Source of the DNA: Pseudonocardia halophobica
GTDB taxonomy: Bacteria > Actinomycetota > Actinomycetes > Mycobacteriales > Pseudonocardiaceae
Length of the DNA stretch: 64,000 bases
Reading direction: 5' to 3'
Assembly: GCF_027922425.1 (NCBI RefSeq)
Contig: NZ_BSFQ01000011.1
Span: 124,001-188,000 of the forward strand
The position numbers and the translations under genes are program-made. Positions 54,780 to 61,518 of this stretch are shown here, in pieces (the first letter of the stretch is position 1; each line of letters starts with the position of its first letter). The notes under the pieces are model-generated. The model ran no database searches, was not told the DNA's origin, and was given only the letters and a program-made list of their open reading frames with translations.

Positions 54780-55825
54780 CCGACGGCGAGCGCGGGGCTC
54801 AGGGTGGTGGCGTCGTGGATCAGGCCGTCGAGCAGGATCCGGACGTTCTCCGCGGTGCCGACCTTCGCCTCCCAGCCGAGCTCCAGCCGGGCCCGGCCGG
54901 TGTCCATCACCGGGGTGCGGACGGCGACGTCGAACCAGCCCGGGGACAGCTCGAGCGCGTGCAGCCGGAACAGCAGGCCGATCACGATGCGCGCCAGGTC
55001 GTGCGGCACGGGGAGCGGCCGCGCACCGATCAGTGCGGTGAGCTCGCGCGCGTCGAGGGCGTCCGCGGCGATGTTGAACGCGCCCCGCGCCCGGCGGTCG
55101 AGGATCGCGACGATCGCCCGGCCGAGATCGTCGGCGTGCACGAACTGCAGGACGGTGTCGCCCGGGACCGGGAACAGCGGGACCTTCCCGTCGGCGAGCA
55201 GGCCGAACAACGCCCGCGGCACGATCGGGCCGAGGAAGAGCCGGGCCATCTCCCGTGAGGCGTCGCGCTGCACCACCAGCGTCGGGCGGACCCGCGCGAC
55301 GGCCACGCCGGGATTGGCCCGCTCGAACGCGTCGAGCATGCGCTCGGCGATGATCTTGTCGCGGCTGTAGGCGGAGCGCGGCTGCCCGGTGACCGGCCAG
55401 CTCTCGTCGACCGGCCGGGCCGGGTCCTGCGGGGCCGACGCGTAGGCCCCGAGCGACGACGCGAACGCCAGGTGACCGACACCGGAGCGCCGGACCGCGC
55501 GCAGCAGGGCAGCGGTGCCGTCGACGTTCGTGCGCCGCAGCGCCGCCTCGTCGCGCACCGGCTGGATGGCCCACGCGAGGTCGACGACGGCGTCGGCGCC
55601 GGTGAACACGTCGGTGAGCCGCCGCTCCGCGTCCGCGGTCGTGAGATCGATCGCGTGCCACTCGGCCTCGTCGTAGGGCGGGACGGGCGGCGGCGGGCGC
55701 CGGCACACCGCGCGCACCCGCACGTCGGGCGCGTCCTTCAGCACCCGCAGCAGTCCGGTCCCGACGTTGCCCGACGCGCCGACCACCACCACGGTGCGTT
55801 CGGGCGCTCCTGCTCGTTCCGGCAT
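54776..55825 (-). CDS. NAD-dependent epimerase/dehydratase-like protein
   Basis: The 349-residue extended-SDR protein has the nucleotide motif VVVVGASGNVGTGLLRVLKD, the catalytic pair YSRDK (Tyr and Lys spaced four apart) and the Ser-containing FASSLGAYASAP. It contains VHADDLGRAIVAI and a C-terminal substrate lobe. It could epimerise, reduce or dehydrate a nucleotide sugar or other metabolite. GGGAAGGGAG supports the ATG at 55825. It leads a two-gene operon with the DUF1990 gene. Confidence 0.85.
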   Translation of the reverse strand: MPERAGAPERTVVVVGASGNVGTGLLRVLKDAPDVRVRAVCRRPPPPVPPYDEAEWHAIDLTTADAERRLTDVFTGADAVVDLAWAIQPVRDEAALRRTNVDGTAALLRAVRRSGVGHLAFASSLGAYASAPQDPARPVDESWPVTGQPRSAYSRDKIIAERMLDAFERANPGVAVARVRPTLVVQRDASREMARLFLGPIVPRALFGLLADGKVPLFPVPGDTVLQFVHADDLGRAIVAILDRRARGAFNIAADALDARELTALIGARPLPVPHDLARIVIGLLFRLHALELSPGWFDVAVRTPVMDTGRARLELGWEAKVGTAENVRILLDGLIHDATTLSPALAVG

Positions 55826-55888
55826 CGTGCTCCCTTCCCTCGTCCGGAAGGGCATTACCGGTACGGGACCGCTCAACCCCCGCACGCG

Positions 55889-55921
55889 GAAGGGCCTCCG
55901 ACCCGCGGTCGGAGGCCCTTC
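55889..55921 (-). terminator. Perfect 15-bp terminator after lsr2
   Basis: GAAGGGCCTCCGACC pairs perfectly with GGTCGGAGGCCCTTC around a 3-nt loop. It lies 29 nt past the Lsr2 stop, between that gene and the epimerase start. Confidence 0.85.
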
Positions 55922-55949
55922 ATTCGGTGCGTTCCCGGGGCGCCGTTCC

Positions 55950-56420
55950 TCAGCTCGCCGCGGCGACCTTCTTGCGGGTGCGCCGCTTCGGCTTCGCCTC
56001 GGATTCCGCCTGCTGTTCCGCAGTGGCTTCCGGGGCGGCTTCCTGCGCCGGTTCGGGGGCGGCTTCGGGCGCCCGGGCCGCGGTGCCGCGATTCGCGTAC
56101 GCCTCGAGCACGTTCGACGGGATACGGCCCCGCTCGGAGACCTGGAACCCGGCCGAGACCGCCCACTCCCGAATGGCGGCGTTCTCCTCCCGGGTCTTGC
56201 CCGGCGAGGAGGGAACCCGCGCGTAGTTCCTGCGCCCGGAGCCGGACGAGGACCGGCGCGCGGCGCCCACGAACGGCGCGAACGCCTCCCGGAGCTCCGA
56301 CGCATGCTGCGCGCTCAGGTCGATCTCGAATTCCTTGCCGTCCAGTGTGAACGTGACCGTTTCGTCCGCCTGACCGCCGTCGAGGTCGTCCACCAGGGTG
56401 ATATTCGTAATCTTCGCCAT
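55950..56420 (-). CDS. lsr2: Lsr2 nucleoid-associated protein with extended tail
   Basis: This 156-residue protein is Lsr2, the H-NS-like xenogeneic silencer of actinobacteria. It has the N-terminal oligomerisation domain (AKITNITLVDDLDGGQADET) and the C-terminal DNA-binding helices with the AT-hook-like RGR core in VSERGRIPSNVLEAY (about 95-109). It bridges AT-rich DNA. Typical Lsr2 ends near residue 112; here about 45 extra residues form an Ala/Glu/Pro-rich linker and a basic end KPKRRTRKK. The gene has its own terminator and an unusually AT-rich leader. Confidence 0.95.
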   Translation of the reverse strand: MAKITNITLVDDLDGGQADETVTFTLDGKEFEIDLSAQHASELREAFAPFVGAARRSSSGSGRRNYARVPSSPGKTREENAAIREWAVSAGFQVSERGRIPSNVLEAYANRGTAARAPEAAPEPAQEAAPEATAEQQAESEAKPKRRTRKKVAAAS

Positions 56421-56574
56421 CGTTCACGTCCGATCGCCGTACTCGCGGGTTGTCCCGATTCTCCACGGATTCGGTGAAAAGTCGAGGACGGTCACGCGGG
56501 AGTGGTGATTCGTGCACCGCGAGTGCCATTCCGTGCGCGTTCCGCGGATGTGCGCGACCCGTGAACGGCCGCGA

Positions 56575-57237
56575 TCAGGCGGCGCGGAACTCCTCCGGGC
56601 GTTCGCGGGTCGCCTCGGCGAGTGCCCTGCGGGTGCGCTCCGCGTCGTAGTCCTTGCCGTACACTGGGGTGCCGGGCTGCTGGCGCCACGACTCCTCGAG
56701 CGGACCGCCGTCGACCGGGTCGAAGCCCAGCTCGTCGACGAGCGCGAAGACGGTGTCCTTGCCCGGACCGTCCGCACCCGCGATCGGCAGCGCGATCCGA
56801 CCCTCGGTCCCCCGCGGCTTCCCGCGCTCCAGCAGGTGCTTCCAGTAGATGCCGTTGAACACCTTGTACACCGGCGTGCCGAGCAGCCCGGCCACCCACA
56901 CGCTCTCCGGGGTGCCGTCCTCGAGCGCGTCGATCCGGCCGTCGCGCTGCTGCGGGTAGTAGTTGTTCGTCTCGATCACGGGAGCCCCCGGCTTCGCCGA
57001 GGAGACGATGCCGGGCTCGAGGTCAGGGGTGTTCTTCTGCGGGATGCTGACGATCACGACGTCCGCGTCGGCCGCCGCCTCACGGGCCCACACCGGCGTC
57101 GCACCGGTCTCCGCGGCCAGCTCCGCCAGGGTCTCCGGGGCGCGGGAGTTCGCCACCCGCACCTCGTGCCCGAGCGCGGTGAGCCGCCGCGTCAACGTGC
57201 CGCCGATGTATCCCGCACCGATGATTCCGATCCTCAT
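56575..57237 (-). CDS. NADPH-dependent F420 reductase/NADP oxidoreductase-like
   Basis: The 220-residue protein has a Rossmann fold beginning RIGIIGAGYIGGTLTRRLTA, the ANSRAPETLAE ribose-phosphate region and the family segments VIETNNYYPQQRDG and VFNGIYWKHLL. It belongs to the F420-dependent NADP oxidoreductase/YffD-like group. Whether it uses F420 cannot be seen; many relatives act only on NADP and small carbonyls. It is monocistronic. Confidence 0.8.
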   Translation of the reverse strand: MRIGIIGAGYIGGTLTRRLTALGHEVRVANSRAPETLAELAAETGATPVWAREAAADADVVIVSIPQKNTPDLEPGIVSSAKPGAPVIETNNYYPQQRDGRIDALEDGTPESVWVAGLLGTPVYKVFNGIYWKHLLERGKPRGTEGRIALPIAGADGPGKDTVFALVDELGFDPVDGGPLEESWRQQPGTPVYGKDYDAERTRRALAEATRERPEEFRAA

Positions 57238-57284
57238 GTCCGCGGCAACCGAGGCCGCCGCGGAGACCATTCCCGGAGGGTGAT

Positions 57285-58064
57285 CTACAGCACTCCCGGG
57301 TAGGCGCCGCCGTCGATCAGCAGGCTCTGGCCCGTGATGAACCCCGCCTGCGCGGAGCAGAGGAAGGCGCAGGCGGCGCCGAACTCCGCGGGCTCGCCGA
57401 AGCGGCGCGCGGGGATCGTCGCGCGCCCGTCGGCCGCGATCTCCTCCACGGTGACGCCCTGCTGCTCGGCCGCGACCTTCTGCCCGGCCGCGAGCCGGTC
57501 GGTGGCGAAGGAGCCGGGGAGCAGGAAGTTGATCGTGACGTTCGCGTGCGCCACCGACCGGGCGACGCCGGCGAGGAACCCGGTGAGGCCGGCCCGGGCG
57601 CCGCTGGACAGGTCGAGCCCGGCCAGCGGCATTTTCACCGAGCCCGAGGTGATGTTGACGATCCGGCCGAAGCGCCGCTCCACCATCCCGTCGACGACGG
57701 CCTGGACCAGCCGGATCGGCGTGGCCATGTTGGACCGGACGCCGGCCAGCAGCGCCTGCTCGTCGATCGCGCGGAAGTCCCGGAAGGGCGGCCCGGCGTT
57801 GTTGTTGACCAGCACGTCGACCTGCGCGACCGCGGCGAGCAGCCGGTCCGGTCCGTCGGGCGTGTCGAGGTCCGCCCCGACCGGGATCACCTCGGCCCCG
57901 GTCGCGGCGGCGATCTCGGCCGCGGCCTTCTCGGCGGCGGCCTGCTCCCGCCCGTTCACGACGACGGTGCAGCCCGCCCGGGCCAGCTCCTCGGCGCACG
58001 CCCGGCCCAACCCCCGCGTGGAGGCGCAGACGACGGCGGTGCGGCCCGCGATCCCGAGGTCCAT
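57285..58064 (-). CDS. SDR-family protein lacking catalytic Tyr and Lys
   Basis: The 259-residue protein is a FabG-like SDR in overall plan (VVCASTRGLGRACAEELARA, VDVLVNNNAGPP, terminal TGQSLLIDGGAYPGVL). The catalytic serine aligns with S140 (NITSGSV). Thirteen residues later, where Tyr is expected, is S153, and the Lys position is R157, in LSSGARAGLTGF. Classical dehydrogenase chemistry therefore seems unlikely; it may be a pseudoenzyme or use another proton donor. Its ATG overlaps the stop of the aldo-keto reductase by one nucleotide (TGATG), so the two are coupled. Confidence 0.82.
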   Translation of the reverse strand: MDLGIAGRTAVVCASTRGLGRACAEELARAGCTVVVNGREQAAAEKAAAEIAAATGAEVIPVGADLDTPDGPDRLLAAVAQVDVLVNNNAGPPFRDFRAIDEQALLAGVRSNMATPIRLVQAVVDGMVERRFGRIVNITSGSVKMPLAGLDLSSGARAGLTGFLAGVARSVAHANVTINFLLPGSFATDRLAAGQKVAAEQQGVTVEEIAADGRATIPARRFGEPAEFGAACAFLCSAQAGFITGQSLLIDGGAYPGVL

Positions 58065-59074
58065 CAGACGGGCCGCCGCTTCGGCGTGGAGCGGGCGACG
58101 AGCGCGGGATCGCGGGTGACGGCCTCGCCGAGGACGTCGTCGATCGCGGCCATCGCGTCGGCCGGGATGCGCACGCCCGCGGCCTTCACGTTCTCCTCCA
58201 CCTGCTCGGGCCGGGAGGCGCCGACCAGGGCGGCGGAGACGTTGCGGTTCTGCAGCACCCACGCCACGGCGAGCTGGGCCATCGTCAGCCCGAGGTCGCC
58301 GGCGACCGGCCGCAGCTTCTGCACGCGGGCGAGGGTGTCGTCGGCGAGGAACCGCTTGATCGCGTCGCCGCCGCCCTTCTCGTCCGTGGCGCGCGAGCCC
58401 TCGGGCCACGCCTCGCCGGGCTGGTACTTGCCGGTGAGCACGCCCTGCGCGATCGGCGACCACACGATCTGCCCGATCCCCAGCTCCTCGGAGGTGGGCA
58501 CGACCTCGTCCTCGACGATCCGCCACAGCATCGAGTACTGCGGCTGGCTGGAGACCAGGGAGATCCCGAGGTCGACGGCCAGGGCGTGGGCGCGGCGGAT
58601 CTGGTCGGCCGTCCACTCGCTGACGCCGATGTAGAGCGCCTTGCCCGCCCGCACGACGTCGGCGAACGCCTGCATCGTCTCCTCGAGCGGGGTGAACATG
58701 TCGTAGCGGTGCGCCTGGTAGAGGTCGACGTAGTCCGTCCCGAGCCGGCGCAGGCTGCCGTCGATGCCCTCGAGGACGTGCTTGCGGGACAGCCCCTGGT
58801 CGTTCTTCCCGCGCGGCCCCACCGGCCAGTAGACCTTGGTGAAGATCTCCAGCGACTCGCGTCGCTCGCCCTTCAGCGCGGCCCCCAGCACCTCCTCGGC
58901 CCGGCCGTTGGCGTAGACGTCGGCCGTGTCGAAGCTGGTGATCCCGTGCTCGAGGGCGGCGCGCACGCACTGCGTCGCGACGTCGTTCTCCACCTGCGAA
59001 CCGTGCGTCAGCCAGTTGCCGTACGTGATCTCGGAGATCTGCATGCCGGAGCGGCCGAGGTAGCGGAAGTGCAT
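58064..59074 (-). CDS. Aldo/keto reductase
   Basis: The 336-residue TIM-barrel protein begins MHFRYLGRSGMQISEITYGN. It has the catalytic tetrad region FDTADVYANGRAE (Asp, Tyr), FTKVYWP (Lys) and YVDLYQAHRYD (His), and the C-terminal cofactor segment LVGASRPEQVEENV. It resembles the voltage-gated potassium-channel beta/YghZ-type AKRs that reduce aldehydes and ketones with NADPH. It is cotranslated with the SDR-like protein downstream. Confidence 0.9.
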   Translation of the reverse strand: MHFRYLGRSGMQISEITYGNWLTHGSQVENDVATQCVRAALEHGITSFDTADVYANGRAEEVLGAALKGERRESLEIFTKVYWPVGPRGKNDQGLSRKHVLEGIDGSLRRLGTDYVDLYQAHRYDMFTPLEETMQAFADVVRAGKALYIGVSEWTADQIRRAHALAVDLGISLVSSQPQYSMLWRIVEDEVVPTSEELGIGQIVWSPIAQGVLTGKYQPGEAWPEGSRATDEKGGGDAIKRFLADDTLARVQKLRPVAGDLGLTMAQLAVAWVLQNRNVSAALVGASRPEQVEENVKAAGVRIPADAMAAIDDVLGEAVTRDPALVARSTPKRRPV

Positions 59075-59178
59075 GGCCCCATCGTGCACCCGCCGAGGTT
59101 CGCCCCCGTCGGGTGAGGTCCGCACCGGCGGTGGCCACGACAGTCGGTCTCCCGACGACATCGAGGAGAGGCGGATCC

Positions 59179-59679
59179 ATGGCGACCCTGACCGTCTGGA
59201 AGTTCGACGACCCGGGCGGCGCCCGGAACGCGCTGGATTTGGTCGAGCGGCTGCAGAAGCAGGAGCTGCTGACGCTCGAGGACGCGGCCGTCGTGACCTG
59301 GCCCGAGAACCGCAAGAAGCCGAAGACCGAGCAGCTGCACAGCATGTCCGGCGCCGGCGCGCTGGGCGGCAGCTTCTGGGGCCTGCTGTTCGGGCTGCTG
59401 TTCTTCGTCCCGCTGCTGGGCATGGCGGTCGGTGCGGCCATGGGTGCCCTGGCGGGCTCGATGTCCGACGTCGGCATCGACGACCGGTTCATCAAGGAGG
59501 TCCGCGAGAAGGTCACGCCGGGCACGTCGGCGCTGTTCCTCATGACCTCCCGCGTCGTGCAGGACAAGGTGCTGGACGAGTTCCGCGGCACGCAGGCCGA
59601 GCTGATCTCGACGAACCTCTCGAACGAGCAGGAGCAGAAGCTGCGGGAGGTCTTCGCCGAGGAGCACGAGACCGTCTGA
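59179..59679 (+). CDS. DUF1269-family membrane protein
   Basis: The 166-residue protein has the DUF1269 plan: an N-terminal alpha/beta segment (TLTVWKFDDPGGARNALDLV), a glycine-rich membrane hairpin (GALGGSFWGLLFGLLFFVPL and AVGAAMGALAGS) and a soluble C-terminal domain with STNLSNEQEQKLREVF. Members are stress-associated membrane proteins of unknown mechanism. GAGGAGAGG supports the ATG. It leads a run with an 87-aa protein and a lipid kinase. Confidence 0.85.
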   Translation: MATLTVWKFDDPGGARNALDLVERLQKQELLTLEDAAVVTWPENRKKPKTEQLHSMSGAGALGGSFWGLLFGLLFFVPLLGMAVGAAMGALAGSMSDVGIDDRFIKEVREKVTPGTSALFLMTSRVVQDKVLDEFRGTQAELISTNLSNEQEQKLREVFAEEHETV

Positions 59680-59685
59680 GACGGG

Positions 59686-59949
59686 GTGCTCGGCGTGGCC
59701 TCCCCTCCGCGGGCCCGGGCGTGGGCGTTCGAGGCGGTCCTGGCCGTGCTGTCGGACGACGTCAACGCCGAGCAGGGCACGGAACGCGCCCGTGCCGTGG
59801 CCGCCGCGGTGCTGGCCGAGGCCGGTGAACCCGGCCTCACGGAGACGGTGGTGGTCCTCTCCTCGACGCTCGCCGAGGCGCTGGAGCGGATCGCCGCCGA
59901 GCGCGGCCTGGTCGCGGCCGACCTGGCCGAGATCTGGTTCGTGGACTGA
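59686..59949 (+). CDS. Hypothetical protein (87 aa), possibly fused-operon accessory
   Basis: The protein contains a helical stretch (RARAWAFEAVLAVLSDDVNA) and ETVVVLSSTLAEALERIAAE, giving an all-helical small protein that I do not recognise. It lies 6 nt after the DUF1269 stop and 13 nt before the lipid kinase start. GTG at 59686 or 59695 could be used. Cotranscription is likely; no function is proposed. Confidence 0.55.
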   Translation: MLGVASPPRARAWAFEAVLAVLSDDVNAEQGTERARAVAAAVLAEAGEPGLTETVVVLSSTLAEALERIAAERGLVAADLAEIWFVD

Positions 59950-59962
59950 CGGGAGGTCGGTC

Positions 59963-61327
59963 GTGGCCGGGACGGTGCAGGGTGCACGACCGAGCGGGGC
60001 GCGGCGGCTCGCGGCCGCGGGCGCGTTGCTGGCGGCGATCGCCGCGGTCGTGGTGGTGATCGTGGCTCTCCTGCAGAGCCCGCTGCGGGTCGTCGCGGCC
60101 CCGATCCTGGTGGGTGTGGCGGTCGCCGCGGGCTGGACCGCGCTCGTGCGGCGCGGGGCGTGGCGCATCGCGGCCTGCACGGTCGCGGTGCTGGCCCTCG
60201 TCGGCGTGGTCCTGCTGGTGGTGACGGCCTCGATCCTGCGCACCGCGGCCGTGGTCGTCCTCGTCCTGCTGGCGGCGAGCCTCGCCCGGGTCGCCCTCGG
60301 CCGCGACCTCGTGCCCGAGCCGTCGGGAATGAAGTCCGTCCCGGCGGCCGGGCACGGGGTGCTGCTCATGAACCCGCGCTCGGGCGGCGGCAAGGTCGCC
60401 CGGTTCGGGCTCGAGGAGGAGGCCCTGCGGCGCGGCGTGACCCCCGTCGTCCTGGAGCCGGGCGACGACCTGCGGGCCCTCGCCGAGGCCGCCGTCGCCG
60501 AGGGGGCCGACGTGCTGGGCATGGCCGGCGGCGACGGGTCCCAGGCCCTGGTCGCCGACGTCGCCCGGAAGCACGACGTCCCGCTGGTCGTGATCCCCGC
60601 GGGCACCCGCAACCACTTCGCGCTGGACCTCGGCCTGGACCGCGACGACGTCGTGGCCGCGCTCGACGCGTTCGGCCCGGCCCTGGAGCGGCGCATCGAC
60701 CTGGCCGTGCTGGGCGACCGGGTGTTCGTGAACAACGCCTCGCTCGGCGTGTACGCGGGCGTGGTGCAGTCCGAGGGCTACCGCGACGCCAAGCTCGCGA
60801 CGACCGCCCGCATGGCCCCCGAGCTGCTCGGACCCGGCGCGGAGGGGTCGCACCTGCGGTTCCGCGGGCCGGACGGCGTCGACGGGGGCCCCACCGCCAT
60901 GGTGCTCGTGTCCAACGGCGACTACCGGCTCGACCGGCTCGACGGCTTCGGCACCCGGGCCCGGCTCGACGGCGGGGTGCTCGGCGTCGTGACCGTGCGG
61001 GTGGAGAAGGGCCGCGACGTCACCGAGATGCTGGCCGCACAGGCGACCGGCCGGCTGCGCTCCTTCCGCGGCTACCGGCAGTGGAACGCGCCCGAGTTCG
61101 AGGTCGACTCCGACAAACCGCTGGTCGAGGTGGGGGTCGACGGCGAGGCGCTGCGGCTGGCGCCCCCGTTGCGGTTCCGGGTGCTGCCCGGGGCGCTGCG
61201 CGTGCGCGTGCCCACCGGGTCGCCTGGCGCGGCTCCCGCGGCGGTCGCGCCGGCGGGCCCGGGCGAGGCGATCGCGGGCCTGGTCCGCGTGCTCCGCGGG
61301 CACTCCGCGCAACGACGACCGGGCTGA
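59963..61327 (+). CDS. Membrane-anchored diacylglycerol/lipid kinase
   Basis: The 454-residue protein has four N-terminal transmembrane segments (about residues 15-110) and a C-terminal DAGK-type kinase domain with LMNPRSGGGKVARF, the ATP-site GGDGSQ (189-194) and IPAGTRNHFALDLGL. It should phosphorylate a lipid such as diacylglycerol. The fused four-helix N-terminus is not part of the usual soluble YegS/DgkB and may anchor the enzyme. GGGAGG supports the GTG at 59963. It is probably cotranscribed with the DUF1269 gene. Confidence 0.88.
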   Translation: MAGTVQGARPSGARRLAAAGALLAAIAAVVVVIVALLQSPLRVVAAPILVGVAVAAGWTALVRRGAWRIAACTVAVLALVGVVLLVVTASILRTAAVVVLVLLAASLARVALGRDLVPEPSGMKSVPAAGHGVLLMNPRSGGGKVARFGLEEEALRRGVTPVVLEPGDDLRALAEAAVAEGADVLGMAGGDGSQALVADVARKHDVPLVVIPAGTRNHFALDLGLDRDDVVAALDAFGPALERRIDLAVLGDRVFVNNASLGVYAGVVQSEGYRDAKLATTARMAPELLGPGAEGSHLRFRGPDGVDGGPTAMVLVSNGDYRLDRLDGFGTRARLDGGVLGVVTVRVEKGRDVTEMLAAQATGRLRSFRGYRQWNAPEFEVDSDKPLVEVGVDGEALRLAPPLRFRVLPGALRVRVPTGSPGAAPAAVAPAGPGEAIAGLVRVLRGHSAQRRPG

Positions 61328-61346
61328 GCGGACAACCGGACGAACT

Positions 61347-61387
61347 ATGCGGAGCTGCGCCGAACGGCGCCTTCCGCTCCTCCGCAT
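61347..61387 (+). terminator. Terminator-like nested hairpin
   Basis: ATGCGGAG (61347-61354) pairs with CTCCGCAT (61380-61387), enclosing a second stem GCGCC/GGCGC (61357-61370). It lies 20 nt past the lipid kinase stop. Confidence 0.5.
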
Positions 61388-61518
61388 CCGGTCCCGACTG
61401 GGGACCTTCGTCCCACCGGCCCGGGCCCGACGCTCGGCCTCAGGCCGGATCCAGGCGGTCCAGCATGGATCGAACCAGCCGGTCCAACAGTGCGCCGGCG
61501 TGCGGGGGTGACTTGTCC

